Below are positions 9,755 to 20,587 of a stretch of 64,000 nucleotides of DNA, one piece after another. Source of the stretch: Planctomycetales bacterium (GTDB lineage Bacteria > 4484-113); the NCBI GenBank assembly GCA_030606285.1, contig JAUWGS010000003.1, positions 124,001-188,000 on the forward strand. Direction: 5' to 3'. Position numbers and translations under genes: made by a program. The notes below the pieces were generated by a model. The model was not told the origin of the DNA and did no database searches. It saw nothing but the letters and a program-made list of their open reading frames with translations. Each line of letters opens with the position of its first letter. Position 1 is the first letter of the stretch.

Positions 9755-10944
9755 TGAGTCACCTTGCCAACCGCGAGGCTTGCCGCTGATCTAGTGAGTT
9801 CAGATACCACTCTGTAGCGCGATGGCGGTTCGGAGCGCATCAACTCGTCATAGTAGGAAAGCATGCAGTCTACCCCCCTTTCCACCGACATCTCGTTGCG
9901 GATGTACTCCTGCTGGAAATTCCCAGCTTCGTTACGCCGCGCGGGGTCTGTGAGTTCAGTCAGGGCAGAGACAAGCGGTCCAATTTCAGAATCCTTACGC
10001 TGATTACGGCCGCTGAAGTTGAAGTAAGCGATCTCGCGTGCATTGTCCTCCCTGAATAGGCCGGCGAATCCCGCTTCCCCAACAATGACCGCAGGGATTC
10101 CCCGGACCATTCCGTCCAGGACACTCCTCCCAACGCCCAGGGTTAGGTCCGCAGCTCGGTAGTAGGGGGAGAGTAACGCCTGGGGGCCGGCCAACGCCAG
10201 AACGGTGCGTTTCGCGAGCTTGCTGAGTTCTGCTGCTTCGGTCTCAATCTGTTGTGCCATCGGTCCGCCGCCAACGAGGACTATCTGCCACGGCAAATCC
10301 CGATTTGCGATCTCCTGCGCCAGTGCCAGCACGTGTCGCAACGACCCATGCTTGTCTTTGGACAAGCGTGAGACCATCAGCACGCTGAAAAGCGATGGGT
10401 CAAGGTCAAGACCAGGGAAAAGAGCTGCCCGAGCTTCCTCGCGTGATGGTTCGTCTGGTGTCGGGGATTCTATCCGGGCTGCGCTGACTGTAATCATATC
10501 GGGGTGCCAGTTCCGTCGTGTGACCAGGACCTGCTTGAGTTCGCCGCTGAACGCAATGACTCTGGACAATCGCGGCAAAAAGCATCGGGGCCCCGCCCCG
10601 CCGCAGAAAGTCGCAGCGAGGACCGGCATCGGGTAAAAAAGATATGCCAGCCACGAACAGTAGTGAGTCGCGTAGAAGAAGCTGTGGCAGATGTCCACTG
10701 CGGCTTCCCGGCAAATACGCGACAGACGGCTGGCAATATGTCTTACGGTAAAAGGTTTAGTTGAGTATAGCAGGTCGAAATACTTGAATCCGTTCTCTTC
10801 CAAGACCTTCGTGAAGCCGTCCTCGCGTACTTCGCCTGTAAAAACTGCCTGGTGTCCGCGCCTGCGCAGCTCCCGTGCGAAGGTTAGCGCGGAGCGCTGA
10901 GCTCCTCCTAGCGTAAGAGTGTGCAAGTAGAACAGTATCCTCAT
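9748..10944 (-). CDS. Glycosyltransferase (GT-B/GT4-like)
   Basis: MRILFYLHTLTLGGAQRSALTFARELRRRGH and LFSVLMVSRLSKDKHG. Confidence 0.8.
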   Translation of the reverse strand: MRILFYLHTLTLGGAQRSALTFARELRRRGHQAVFTGEVREDGFTKVLEENGFKYFDLLYSTKPFTVRHIASRLSRICREAAVDICHSFFYATHYCSWLAYLFYPMPVLAATFCGGAGPRCFLPRLSRVIAFSGELKQVLVTRRNWHPDMITVSAARIESPTPDEPSREEARAALFPGLDLDPSLFSVLMVSRLSKDKHGSLRHVLALAQEIANRDLPWQIVLVGGGPMAQQIETEAAELSKLAKRTVLALAGPQALLSPYYRAADLTLGVGRSVLDGMVRGIPAVIVGEAGFAGLFREDNAREIAYFNFSGRNQRKDSEIGPLVSALTELTDPARRNEAGNFQQEYIRNEMSVERGVDCMLSYYDELMRSEPPSRYRVVSELTRSAASLAVGKVTQW

Positions 10945-12071
10945 CTGCCCTCGCCTTTCTCTCCGATGACCTGTCTCACAAGAGATAGATACTTGGTCAT
11001 ACACGCCTCAAGGCTATGTCTTTCGCCTACCTCGCGACGCGCCCTTTCCGCCAAGCGCTTCCCGGTCTCGGGCTGCCGGATGATTGCTGCTAGGGCACCT
11101 GCAATGCCCTCTGCATCGCCCACGGGTGCAAGCAGCGCATTATATCTGTGGCGCAGGATAGCCGATGTTCCTGGGGCCTCTGTGGCGACAATCGGTCTTG
11201 CTGCCGCCATAGCCTCAAGCACTGCGTTCGGCATTCCTTCGCGTCGGCTGGTCAGACAGAACGCATCCATCGCAGAGTATATCTCCGGCAGGTCTCTGCG
11301 GAAACCTGTGAACACCACATGTTCCAGCAGTCCTAGCTGCTCAGCGAGAGCTCGCACCTTCAGGTCGTCTTCGCCTTTGCCAACAAGAAGAAGCTTGGCT
11401 CGTTCGCCCTCAGGCTTCTCTCTCAGCTCGCTAAACGCTCGTAGCAGTGTCTCGTGGTCCTTGATCGGATGGAACCGAGCCACGCAACCGATCACGAAGT
11501 CCTGCTCAGTTAATCCCAGTAGCTCCCTCGTCTCTTCTCGCGGAACTTGAGGTGAGCGCAGCCATTCGACATCCACGCCGTTGGGGATGAAGCGCAGCTT
11601 CTTCTCTGGCACTCTGAGTTCTTCCCGAGCGAATCGGGCGCTGTCTTCGCTCACAACTACGAAGAAATCGGTGAGCGGCATTGTCAGACGGTCCAGAAAG
11701 CTACGCCATCTTTCCTGACCGCCAGAGCGGAAACTGCTGATGACCGGTATGCGCCTGAAGAGCTTGCCCAGGATTCGTGCAACGAGGTAGGAATGAAACA
11801 GGTAAGCGATGATTAAGCTCGGTCGTTCCTCGCCGAGCCTGACGGCAAGATCCATCACACGCCACGGAGTTCGCCTTGTCGTGTGCAGCGAGAAGGTCGT
11901 TATCTCCGGCGTTGCCGACAGCTCTTGTGGCAGGGAACCGTCTCCGTCTGCCAGCGTGCCGACCGTCACCTGGAACCCCTGCTCCAGCAGGTGTCGCGCC
12001 TGGTGTGCGATCTGATTCTCTGTTCCACCCCAGATGCCGGCTGTGGTCAGTATAAGAATGCGTGCGGGCAC
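10941..12071 (-). CDS. Glycosyltransferase family 4
   Basis: IWGGTENQIAHQARHLLEQGFQV, GCVARFHPIKDHETLLRAF, TSRREGMPNAVLEAMAAARPIVAT. Confidence 0.9.
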   Translation of the reverse strand: MPARILILTTAGIWGGTENQIAHQARHLLEQGFQVTVGTLADGDGSLPQELSATPEITTFSLHTTRRTPWRVMDLAVRLGEERPSLIIAYLFHSYLVARILGKLFRRIPVISSFRSGGQERWRSFLDRLTMPLTDFFVVVSEDSARFAREELRVPEKKLRFIPNGVDVEWLRSPQVPREETRELLGLTEQDFVIGCVARFHPIKDHETLLRAFSELREKPEGERAKLLLVGKGEDDLKVRALAEQLGLLEHVVFTGFRRDLPEIYSAMDAFCLTSRREGMPNAVLEAMAAARPIVATEAPGTSAILRHRYNALLAPVGDAEGIAGALAAIIRQPETGKRLAERARREVGERHSLEACMTKYLSLVRQVIGEKGEGR

Positions 12072-12178
12072 GTGCTGGTGATTGTAGCAAACCCTCTAGT
12101 GCGCTTCAACACCATTTTAATCCACTTCTGGCTTGACGATGCATGCTAGAATTGCTTGTGCCACCTGGAAAGCGGGAA

Positions 12179-13006
12179 GTGTTCAGAGCATTCGCCACAA
12201 ACGATGACGGCATTCTTGGCCAGGGGTTGGTGGAGCTGGGTCGGAGACTTTCGCCTGTCTGTGAACTCACCATTGTTGCGCCGGAAAGCCCGCGCAGCGC
12301 CGTAAGCCACTCCATCACACTGCACAAGCCCCTGCGACTGGATGAGCGTCCCGACTTCCCCTGGCCGGACGACGCACTCAGCGGTTGTCGCGCTTACTCG
12401 TGCTCAGGGTCGCCGACAGACTGCGTGATGCTGGGAGTGCTGGAACTCATGCATGGCAGCCCGCCTCATCTGGTTGTCTCCGGCATAAACGAGGGGCAGA
12501 ACCTGGCCGAAGATGTGACCTACTCAGGTACCGTGGCTGGTGCGATGGAAGGTGCGATGCTGGGTGTGCCTTCAATATCGATCTCCCTGGATTCACGCGG
12601 GCGCGGCAACTTCCCCGTGGCTTCTCAGCTACTCCTGGAGCTGGTTGAGCAGTTATTCTTCGGTGAGCATCCCAGCAGGCCCTGGCCCCATCCTGATGAA
12701 GAACGGACGAGAAGGCTGTTCAACGGCCGGCGCTTCCTGAATTTGAACGTGCCCGATGTTCCCCGGGAAGAAGTGCGAGGCGTGCGTGCCTGTTTCACCG
12801 GATTTCGCGGCTACAAAGATGTTGTGCAGAAGATGACCGACCCCCGCGGCCGCCCGTTCTTCTGGATTGCCGGCGAGAGAGTGAAAGAGGATGAACGAGA
12901 GGGCAGCGATGTTCGCGCGATTGACGAGGGTTACGCTACGCTCACGCCGTTGACATGGGATCTTACCGATTATACTGCGCTGGATGTCCTGGAGGAACTT
13001 CTGTAG
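12179..13006 (+). CDS. surE: 5'/3'-nucleotidase SurE
   Basis: TNDDGILGQGLVELGRRL, APESPRSAVSHSITLHKPLRL, VSGINEGQNLAEDVTYSGTVAGAMEG; GTG at 12179 fits the family N-terminus, ORF open from 12143. Confidence 0.88.
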   Translation: MFRAFATNDDGILGQGLVELGRRLSPVCELTIVAPESPRSAVSHSITLHKPLRLDERPDFPWPDDALSGCRAYSCSGSPTDCVMLGVLELMHGSPPHLVVSGINEGQNLAEDVTYSGTVAGAMEGAMLGVPSISISLDSRGRGNFPVASQLLLELVEQLFFGEHPSRPWPHPDEERTRRLFNGRRFLNLNVPDVPREEVRGVRACFTGFRGYKDVVQKMTDPRGRPFFWIAGERVKEDEREGSDVRAIDEGYATLTPLTWDLTDYTALDVLEELL

Positions 13007-13014
13007 ATCCACCG

Positions 13015-14451
13015 CTAGTTTATAAAAAGGAACTCCCTTACCCGCTGGGTAAGTTCTTTCTCTAGGTTCTCCGCCTCATGCTCACAGTAGATCCGCAGCA
13101 ACGGCTCTGTACCTGAAAAGCGCAGTAGCAAGAAGCCTTCCGGGAAGACAATCTTAAGGCCGTCGAGTTCGGAGATGCGAACCGTCTGTATGCCTGCCAA
13201 CTCCGGGTTGTCCCTAATGATGGCAACCCTCTTGCCGACCGCTTCTGCCTGAGCCGAGCCGGCCAGCGGTATGTCCTGACGGTGGAAGTGCGGATGTCCG
13301 AAGCGCTCTGCAATGTGCTCGCGCAGCTCCTGGAGTTGCGCTTTACGCTCGGCCATAGCGGACAGCACAATGATGAGTGCCAGCAACGCGTCGCGTTCTG
13401 GCAGGTGGAAGCCGAAGCCAAATCCGCCGCTTTCTTCAGCCGCCATGAGCGTCCCGGGCTGGACCAGCTCTTTGGTAGAGTGTTTAAAGCCCACGGGAAC
13501 CTCGACAACTTGTTGCCCTAGCTCTTGTGCGACACGATCAATCAGCGTGGAAAAGCTCACGGACTTGACGATGCGCCCGCGCAAACCACGGTCCTCAACC
13601 AGGTGGAGCAGGCAGATGGCGTAAATATCCTCCGGCGGAACGAACTGGCCGGATTCATCTATCAGCCCCAGTCGGTCACCGTCACCGTCAAAAGCGGCAC
13701 CGAAAGCTGTTCCGGAGCCTGCGTTCACCCAGCCGGTCAACTCCTCCAACTGCTCCGGAGTGGGCTCGGGTTTCCCGCCGGCAAAGAGCGGATCGCGCTC
13801 GGTGTGAATCGCGGCGAACTCCAGCCCTAGGCCTTGCATGGCGTGCTGATAAACGTGCGCAGTAGCACCTCTAACGAAGTCGATCGTGAGGTCAAAAGAA
13901 CAGTCGACCAGAGCCGGCGCAGCATAGCCCTTCATCACCTCGGCATACTCGTCTCGCAGGTCAAACTCGTCGTATTCCTGCGTGAATGCGAATGCCGGTT
14001 CCGGGTCATAGTCCGGCTCGGCCTTCTCGGCCAGCTTCTCTACGGCTTTGTTCACATCCGGTAGCGCGCTCCCGCCTTCGGGACCCTTCAGTTTGTAGCC
14101 CAGGTAGCGGGCGGGATTGTGGCTGGCCGTGATCATTATCCCCATCGGCGCGCCCATCCTCTTCACGGCGAACGACAGGTAAGGGGAAGGGCAGAACGCA
14201 GTCGATATCGCAGGGCTGAATCCTTCTTCCCGCAACGCGTGATAAACCGCGCGCGCGAAATATGGCGCGAGAAAACGCGTATCGTAGCCTATCAGGACGG
14301 GAGCACCCATCTCTGCGCCGGAATCGCGCAGATAGCCTGCGGTGCCTGCTGTCATTCTGGCGACATGTTCCCAGGAGTATGTATCGCCGATAACGCCCCG
14401 ATACCCATCGGAACCGAAGTGGAGAGCAGGTCTCGGGTGTGGCGTAGGCAT
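13015..14451 (-). CDS. Phosphoglucomutase/phosphomannomutase family protein
   Basis: FGSDGYRGVIGD, MITASHNPARYLGYK catalytic Ser loop, FDGDGDRLG metal loop, RFSGTEPLLRIY. Confidence 0.92.
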   Translation of the reverse strand: MPTPHPRPALHFGSDGYRGVIGDTYSWEHVARMTAGTAGYLRDSGAEMGAPVLIGYDTRFLAPYFARAVYHALREEGFSPAISTAFCPSPYLSFAVKRMGAPMGIMITASHNPARYLGYKLKGPEGGSALPDVNKAVEKLAEKAEPDYDPEPAFAFTQEYDEFDLRDEYAEVMKGYAAPALVDCSFDLTIDFVRGATAHVYQHAMQGLGLEFAAIHTERDPLFAGGKPEPTPEQLEELTGWVNAGSGTAFGAAFDGDGDRLGLIDESGQFVPPEDIYAICLLHLVEDRGLRGRIVKSVSFSTLIDRVAQELGQQVVEVPVGFKHSTKELVQPGTLMAAEESGGFGFGFHLPERDALLALIIVLSAMAERKAQLQELREHIAERFGHPHFHRQDIPLAGSAQAEAVGKRVAIIRDNPELAGIQTVRISELDGLKIVFPEGFLLLRFSGTEPLLRIYCEHEAENLEKELTQRVREFLFIN

Positions 14452-14470
14452 AGCGATTGTCTCGGTGCGT

Positions 14471-14785
14471 CTAGAGGATGCTATCGACTATCGCCTTCAG
14501 CGCGTCATACTCGCGAAAGCCGACGACAGCCTTGACGGGTTCGCCATTCTTGAAGAATATCAGGGTGGGCACGCCGGTGATGCCGAACCTTCTTGCCAGT
14601 CCGGGATCGTTGTCTGTGTTAACTTCGTATATTTTTAGCTCCCCGTCATACTCGCCAGAGATGCGTTCGATTATCGGTTCGATCATCTTGCACGGTGGAC
14701 ACCATGTAGCGCCGAAGTCGACGAGTACAGGTATGTCGCTCTTTTCGACAAGTTCTTCGAAGTCACTTTCGTGAATATCGGTCAT
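14471..14785 (-). CDS. trxA: Thioredoxin, CPPC active site
   Basis: VLVDFGATWCPPCKMIEPIIERI...YEVNTDNDPGLARRFGITGVPTLIFFKNGE. Confidence 0.9.
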   Translation of the reverse strand: MTDIHESDFEELVEKSDIPVLVDFGATWCPPCKMIEPIIERISGEYDGELKIYEVNTDNDPGLARRFGITGVPTLIFFKNGEPVKAVVGFREYDALKAIVDSIL

Positions 14786-15056
14786 TACAGCCTCCTGCAG
14801 GGCGCGTTGCGTATAGGTTCAGTATTATACAGGGCAAGCCCTAGGATTATCTCAACAATTGATGAGTTGGCTTCCGGATATCTCAACGACGGGAGCCACA
14901 GATGTTCAGCCTGTCACACTGGACTTAGCCAGGTAGATTGTAGCACAGCTGCCACGCAACTTCTTGATGCCTTTGGGCGAGATGCAGCGGTTTCTGGGTT
15001 GAATGCTGAGAATCAGGCTTCCGTTCAGGCAGGTCGGTGTGCGAGAATAGGCGGCG

Positions 15057-15476
15057 GTGGCTGAACCGGTCAAAATACTCTTCTATTGTATTGGCAATGC
15101 ATGCCGCTCGCCGCTGGCTGAGGCTATCTGTCGTCATCTCGGCGGGGACGCGGTGGAAGTATCCAGCGCCGGCGTCGCGCCTATGGGCAGCGTCAGTGAG
15201 GATTCGTTGGGTGCATTACGCTCGCTTGGAATCAGTACGGATGGCCTGAACTCCACCGGACTTTCGAGTCTTGAGCCAGCCGATTACGATCTGGTGATAA
15301 GCCTGGACGCAGACTTCCCGGTGAAGCGGGTTCTCGGGCCGGAGCTGGATTTCCGTTATGAGGACTGGGACATTCCAGATCCGCTGGGCGAGGACACCGA
15401 GGTGTATCTCGATGTCGCTCGCCTGTTGCATGAGCGTATCGAGGAACTGTTGCGGCGCGAAGGTCTTCGACCCTGA
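15057..15476 (+). CDS. Low molecular weight phosphotyrosine phosphatase family protein
   Basis: P-loop FYCIGNACRSPLAEAI (CX5R-S), C-terminal DWDIPDPLGED. Confidence 0.85.
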   Translation: MAEPVKILFYCIGNACRSPLAEAICRHLGGDAVEVSSAGVAPMGSVSEDSLGALRSLGISTDGLNSTGLSSLEPADYDLVISLDADFPVKRVLGPELDFRYEDWDIPDPLGEDTEVYLDVARLLHERIEELLRREGLRP

Positions 15477-15511
15477 GTGCTCAGACCGAAGGGCATCCTG
15501 CTAGACGGGGG

Positions 15512-16246
15512 CTAGAAGAACTTGGGCAGCCTCTTTCGCACTTCCTCTTTGATTTCTTCCTCGACTTTCTCTTCCCAGTACTCAGGATCGAACATTTGCA
15601 GGATCTCCTCCAGCTCACGCGTATGCTTGAGGAATCGAGGTAGCTTGCCAACCTCCAGCTGGATGAGTGCGCCGGGACCCAACAGCAGCACTTCCTCTGC
15701 GAATAGGAGTTCTACTTCTCCCTGGTGTCCGTAGAAGTAGACGGGCGGGGTTCCTTCTTCCTCATCCGGCTCGTGGATTTCCACCTCGAATACGGTTCCT
15801 CTGACCACTGCGAGCGCGGTTGGGGTCTCGACCTCAAAGGTCGCGCCTGGTGAAAGTGCCTCCTTGAGGTTGGCCAGCAAGTAACCGGCTGTGAGTGAGC
15901 TTCGGGTACACTCGTCGGGCGCTAGCTCGCTCAGCGACAGGACAGAGTTTTCTTTGAGTAACACCAGAGTGTTGCCGGGGAAGGTAAGCTGGACCTTTGC
16001 ATCCTTTTCAACGAAGAGAACATCTCCTGCGTAAAGCAAATCACCAATTCCAACATCCACCGGCTCCGCTCCGCCACGCTCTACCCGCACACAGCCAGCG
16101 ATGCGCGTGATCTTCACGCACGGTTGAGTGTCCTGAGCGTCGTCTTGAGCGAAGCTGGAGGAGGACGCCAGTACTATCAGTGCTAGGAGGAAAGCGCCCG
16201 ATACCGCAAGGCTCGTAGTTCGGGCTGTCGTGATGCCTTTGAGCAT
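15512..16246 (-). CDS. FecR domain-containing secreted protein
   Basis: Signal peptide; GIGDLLYAGDVLFVEKDAKVQLTFPGNTLVLLKENS...FEVETPTALAVVRGTVFEVE. Confidence 0.8.
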   Translation of the reverse strand: MLKGITTARTTSLAVSGAFLLALIVLASSSSFAQDDAQDTQPCVKITRIAGCVRVERGGAEPVDVGIGDLLYAGDVLFVEKDAKVQLTFPGNTLVLLKENSVLSLSELAPDECTRSSLTAGYLLANLKEALSPGATFEVETPTALAVVRGTVFEVEIHEPDEEEGTPPVYFYGHQGEVELLFAEEVLLLGPGALIQLEVGKLPRFLKHTRELEEILQMFDPEYWEEKVEEEIKEEVRKRLPKFF

Positions 16247-16258
16247 TGTGGTGGGTGA

Positions 16259-16531
16259 TCAGCTCTCTTTCGTGTCCTTCTTTTCCGGTGTGCTGTCGGT
16301 GGTTACGGTCTTCGCTTCCGGCTTGGTGCTCTTGGGACTTGCAGCGGTGCTGGGCCGCTTGTTATCGGTAACATAAAAGCCGCTGCCGTGGAACACAACC
16401 TGCGGCGCGGAGATTAGGCGCTTGGAGATTGCGCCGCACTTCTCGCATTTGCGTGTGCCGTTGGCCGAAAAGCCGGCCATTACCTCAAACACGTGCCCGC
16501 ACTTCGTGCACTTATATTCGTAAATCGGCAT
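16259..16531 (-). CDS. FmdB family zinc ribbon protein
   Basis: MPIYEYKCTKCGHVFEV...RKCEKCGAISKRLISAPQVVFHGSGFYVTD. Confidence 0.88.
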   Translation of the reverse strand: MPIYEYKCTKCGHVFEVMAGFSANGTRKCEKCGAISKRLISAPQVVFHGSGFYVTDNKRPSTAASPKSTKPEAKTVTTDSTPEKKDTKES

Positions 16532-16563
16532 TGGATACCTGCTCCTTATCGGGGCGCAACATT

Positions 16564-19002
16564 CTACTCCGCATGCTTGCGTTGCGCAACTTTGAATGTG
16601 AAACCATCCTCGCCGTAGTCCACCACCACATGGTTTCCCTTGGTTATCTCACCAGAAATGAGCTTCTCTGAAAGCGGATTCGCGACCATTCGCTGTGTCG
16701 TCCTTCTCAGTGGTCTGGCGCCGAACGTGGGGCTGTAGCCATCCTGCACCAGTGCGTCAAGGGCAGCGTCCGTGAGTTCAAGCGTCACGTCACGCGCCGC
16801 AAGGCGTTCTTGAAGGTCGCTCAGGACGAGTCTGGCGATGCGACCCACCTGCTGTCGGTTGAGCGAATGGAACACGACGACTTCATCGATTCGGTTTAAA
16901 AACTCCGGGCGCAGCGTTCGCTTAAGCTCTTCAAAGACGACACGGTGCATCTCCGAAGCAAGTTCAGTCAGCTCTTCATCATTCTTTCCTTCGGACATCC
17001 GCGCGATTTCCACACTTCCCAGGTTGCTCGTGATGATGACGACGGTGTTTCGGAAGTTGACCGTAACGCCTTTGTTGTCCGTAAGCCGTCCTTCGTCCAG
17101 CACCTGGAGCAGGATGTTGTACACGTCGGGATGGGCTTTCTCAATCTCATCAAGCAACACGATGGAGAATGGCTGCCGGCGCACCTTCTCGGTGAGCTGC
17201 CCGCCTTCGTCATAACCCACGTAGCCCGGCGGCGCGCCGATGAGGCGCGAAACGCTGAACTTCTCCATGTACTCGCTCATATCGATGCGTATGATGGCAT
17301 CGCGGCTGCCAAACAGGAAATCGGCCAGGACCTTGACCAGCTCGGTCTTGCCCACTCCGGTGGGCCCTAGAAAGATGAAGCTGCCCAGCGGACGGTTGGG
17401 ATCGCTCAGTCCGCCCTTGGCACGGCGGATAACCTCGGAGACAGCACGTATCGCGTGCTCCTGGCCTACAATGCGCTTGCCCAACTTCTCTTCCATCCGG
17501 AGGAGCCTTGCGGATTCCATTTCTGTGAGCCTAGACACCGGCACGCCGCTCCATCCGCTGACGATTTCCGCGACATCCTCGCTGGTGACGCACACATCCT
17601 GGCTCACGCTCTGCAGCCGTTTACGCTCGTCCTCAATCTGGTGGTCCAGACCGAGCATCTCCTGCTTGAGCCGAGCGGCGTCTTCGTAGCGCTCAGCGTC
17701 GGCTGCCTGACGTTGTTGCTGCTCCAGGTCGTCGCGCCGTTGCTGCAGCTCGGTGATCTTCGAGGTGGCGGCCAGCGCTCGCAGCCGGCAACGGGCTGAG
17801 GCCTCGTCAATGACGTCAATAGCCTTGTCGGGCAGAAAGCGCCCGGTGATATACCGGGTGGAGAGCGTGACCGCCTCCTCAATCGCCTCGTCGGTAATCC
17901 GGAGGTGGTGGTGTTCCTCGTATTTCTCGCGCAAGCCCTTTAGTATCTCGATGGTGTCTTCGGTGCTTGGCTCTTCCACCAGGACAGGCTGGAATCTGCG
18001 CTCCAGTGCCGGGTCCCTTTCCACGTACTTACGGTACTCCGTCACGGTGGTGGCACCGATAGCCTGTAGGTCTCCCCGGGATAGCGCGGGCTTGAGTATG
18101 TTGGAAGCATCCATAGCGCCTTCCGCAGCGCCGGCGCCCACCACTGTGTGCATCTCATCAATGAACAGAATTACGTTGCGCTTGCTTTTTTCTATCTCGT
18201 CTAATACGGCCTTGAGCCTGTCTTCGAACTCGCCGCGGAACTTGGAGCCGGCGATGAGTCGGGCCATATCGAGCTGCAGGACGCGTTTGTCCATCAGCGG
18301 CTCGGGTACCCGCTTCTGGGCGATGCGCAGCGCAAGCCCTTCCACGATGGCGGTCTTGCCGACTCCCGGATCGCCGATTAGCACAGGATTGTTCTTCCGT
18401 CGCCGGGACAGGACCTCGATAACGCGGTCCGTTTCATGGTCCCGCCCGATGACGGGGTCAATCTTGCCGCCGCTGGCCTTGTCGGTCAGATCGATGGTGA
18501 ACCGTTTTAATGCCTGATACGTGTCTTCTGCCTGGGCTGAATCCACGCGGCGGTGTCCCCGGACTTCTTTCAGCGCGTTCAGGACCTTCTCCTTGGTCAA
18601 CCCGAAGCTACTTAGCACTCTCAGCCCTGCGCCTTCCCTTAGCTCGAAGAACGACAGCAGCAGGTGTTCCGTGCCGATAAACTCGTCACCCATCTGTTTT
18701 GCCTCGTCGTACGCGAGGTCAAACAGCTTGGCTGTCTGCGGTGTGACGTATATCTGCCCGATGCCGCCACCGGTTTCCACCTGCGGCCGGTGCAGCACAG
18801 CGTTCTTAATCTTGTCAAGAGCCTTCTCGCGGTCAATGCCCGCCAGGCTGAATACTTCGGTGGTCAGCGAGTTCTTAACGAACGCAAGCCCGAACAGCAC
18901 CTGTTCTGTGTCAAGCTGTACTTGCCTGGTTTCAAGGAGTATGTCTTGAGCCTTCTGCAGAGCGAGCTTGGCGTGCTCAGTGAACTTCTCGTAGGGAATC
19001 AT
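16564..19002 (-). CDS. clpC: Clp protease ATPase subunit / Hsp100 (ClpC-type)
   Basis: Clp_N repeats, two AAA+ modules ([28 protein letters not shown]), UVR-like [14 protein letters not shown]. Confidence 0.9.
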   Translation of the reverse strand: MIPYEKFTEHAKLALQKAQDILLETRQVQLDTEQVLFGLAFVKNSLTTEVFSLAGIDREKALDKIKNAVLHRPQVETGGGIGQIYVTPQTAKLFDLAYDEAKQMGDEFIGTEHLLLSFFELREGAGLRVLSSFGLTKEKVLNALKEVRGHRRVDSAQAEDTYQALKRFTIDLTDKASGGKIDPVIGRDHETDRVIEVLSRRRKNNPVLIGDPGVGKTAIVEGLALRIAQKRVPEPLMDKRVLQLDMARLIAGSKFRGEFEDRLKAVLDEIEKSKRNVILFIDEMHTVVGAGAAEGAMDASNILKPALSRGDLQAIGATTVTEYRKYVERDPALERRFQPVLVEEPSTEDTIEILKGLREKYEEHHHLRITDEAIEEAVTLSTRYITGRFLPDKAIDVIDEASARCRLRALAATSKITELQQRRDDLEQQQRQAADAERYEDAARLKQEMLGLDHQIEDERKRLQSVSQDVCVTSEDVAEIVSGWSGVPVSRLTEMESARLLRMEEKLGKRIVGQEHAIRAVSEVIRRAKGGLSDPNRPLGSFIFLGPTGVGKTELVKVLADFLFGSRDAIIRIDMSEYMEKFSVSRLIGAPPGYVGYDEGGQLTEKVRRQPFSIVLLDEIEKAHPDVYNILLQVLDEGRLTDNKGVTVNFRNTVVIITSNLGSVEIARMSEGKNDEELTELASEMHRVVFEELKRTLRPEFLNRIDEVVVFHSLNRQQVGRIARLVLSDLQERLAARDVTLELTDAALDALVQDGYSPTFGARPLRRTTQRMVANPLSEKLISGEITKGNHVVVDYGEDGFTFKVAQRKHAE

Positions 19003-19445
19003 TATTCTTTGCCCTTTCCTTCTCGCGCCATCGTTCTGAGCAATGAATGCAGTACCAGTCCGGTTCCGGTTCGCGTAGTCGGCACCAGTCCGAATTCGGT
19101 TCCCCTTAGGACCGAGAGCATCTGCTCGCGCACCGGCGGGTCTAGTTGCTGCAAAATAAGGTCCAGCATTCGCTTCATCTCTTCAAGCTGCTCCCGCATC
19201 CGAAAGATGACTTCTACACCCGCAAGGTTCACTCCGAGTTCGCGCGTCAGACTCACGATAACCCGCAACCGCTCAACGTCGCTTCGGGAGTACATCCGCG
19301 TGCCACCCGCTGTGCGGTCAGGTGAGACAAGCCCCTCCTCCTCGTACTTGCGCAGAGTCTGCTGGTGCAGGTCGAGTATCTGTGCTACCGCGCCGATCGT
19401 AAGGAGCGGCTCTCGTTCGTCTCGGTTGCGTTGGTTCTGTGCCAT
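19002..19445 (-). CDS. hspR: MerR-family heat shock regulator HspR
   Basis: LLTIGAVAQILDLHQQTLRKYEEEGLVSPDRTAGGTRMYSRSDVERL...GVNLAGVEVIFRMREQLEEM; adjacent to dnaJ. Confidence 0.87.
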   Translation of the reverse strand: MAQNQRNRDEREPLLTIGAVAQILDLHQQTLRKYEEEGLVSPDRTAGGTRMYSRSDVERLRVIVSLTRELGVNLAGVEVIFRMREQLEEMKRMLDLILQQLDPPVREQMLSVLRGTEFGLVPTTRTGTGLVLHSLLRTMAREGKGKE

Positions 19446-19447
19446 CG

Positions 19448-20587
19448 TTAGAAGCCAAACATCTTCAGTCTCGGGCTTGTCGGAGTGTCCTCGGCGAACT
19501 CGCGGATCAGCTCGCGGCCCCGTGCACTAACCCGCTTGGGAGTCACTATCTTGACGCGGACGAGCAGGTCGCCTCTGCCGGTGCGGGAGAGACGCGGGAA
19601 TCCTATGCCCTTCAGGCGGAATTCCCTGCCGGAATCGGTTCCCGGCGGTATCTTCATCCGCACGCGCTTGTCAAGGGTGGGTATTTCGATTTCTCCGCCG
19701 AGCAGGGCTTCCGTAATTGTTATGGGCGCTTCGAGGGTCACGTTGGAGTCCTGGCGGTGGAAGAATGGGTGGGGTCGCACTGTCGCGTTTAGCAGCAGGT
19801 CGCCATAAGGGCCGTTATTGCGCCCCGGACGGCCCTTGCCCGGAACCCGAATTTTGCTGCCGGTATCAACGCCGGCCGGTATCTTCACTTCGATGCGCTC
19901 ACGCTTTGTAACGAAGCCGCTGCCCCGGCAGCGCATGCAGCTCTTGCTCGGAATGCTGCCCTTTCCTCGGCACTGGGGGCACTCCATCGTTTGCCTGAAG
20001 AACGAAGCCCCTTGCGATATCTGTCCAGCCCCGTTGCAGGTGGGGCACGCGTTCCAGCTTGCCTCCGGATCGGCACCGCTTCCGTTGCAGTGCTCACACG
20101 CCACTTCGCGTAGGAGGTCCATCACGACGGCTGTTCCCTTGGCCGCGTCGAGAAAATCGATTGTGACTGGTTGATAGATATCCTCGCCCCTACGTGGAGT
20201 TGTGTCAGCGCTGGTTTGGGTCGCGCCGGCGCGTCCGAACAGATCGCCAAACACATCAAAGCCATTCCCGTCGAACTCGACGCGCATGCCGCGCGAGGCG
20301 AACTGGCGCACGAACTCATCCCATTCCATCCCCGGACCGCCGCTGGGGCCACCATGGGGTGAGAAGAAGCTGCTGCCGTATGTGTCATACTGTTTGCGTT
20401 TTTCCTTGTCCGACAGGACGTTGTACGCTGCCTGGATCTCCTTGAAGCGCTGCTCAGCTTCGGGGTTGCCCGGATTCACGTCCGGGTGGTACTTGCGCGC
20501 CAGCCGGCGGTGGGCTGCCTTGATTTCCTTCTCGGTCGCCCCGCGATTGATGCCGAGCACTTCGTAGAGTTCCTTTTCCGGTGTCAC
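19448..20587 (-). CDS. dnaJ: Chaperone DnaJ
   Basis: J domain with HPD (RKYHPDVNPGN), four CxxCxGxG-type zinc motifs. Confidence 0.95.
   Translation of the reverse strand: MTPEKELYEVLGINRGATEKEIKAAHRRLARKYHPDVNPGNPEAEQRFKEIQAAYNVLSDKEKRKQYDTYGSSFFSPHGGPSGGPGMEWDEFVRQFASRGMRVEFDGNGFDVFGDLFGRAGATQTSADTTPRRGEDIYQPVTIDFLDAAKGTAVVMDLLREVACEHCNGSGADPEASWNACPTCNGAGQISQGASFFRQTMECPQCRGKGSIPSKSCMRCRGSGFVTKRERIEVKIPAGVDTGSKIRVPGKGRPGRNNGPYGDLLLNATVRPHPFFHRQDSNVTLEAPITITEALLGGEIEIPTLDKRVRMKIPPGTDSGREFRLKGIGFPRLSRTGRGDLLVRVKIVTPKRVSARGRELIREFAEDTPTSPRLKMFGF

Noticed and set aside
17753-18517. 254-aa plus-strand Ser/Arg-rich ORF
   Set aside because: Antisense to clpC; composition typical of shadow translation.
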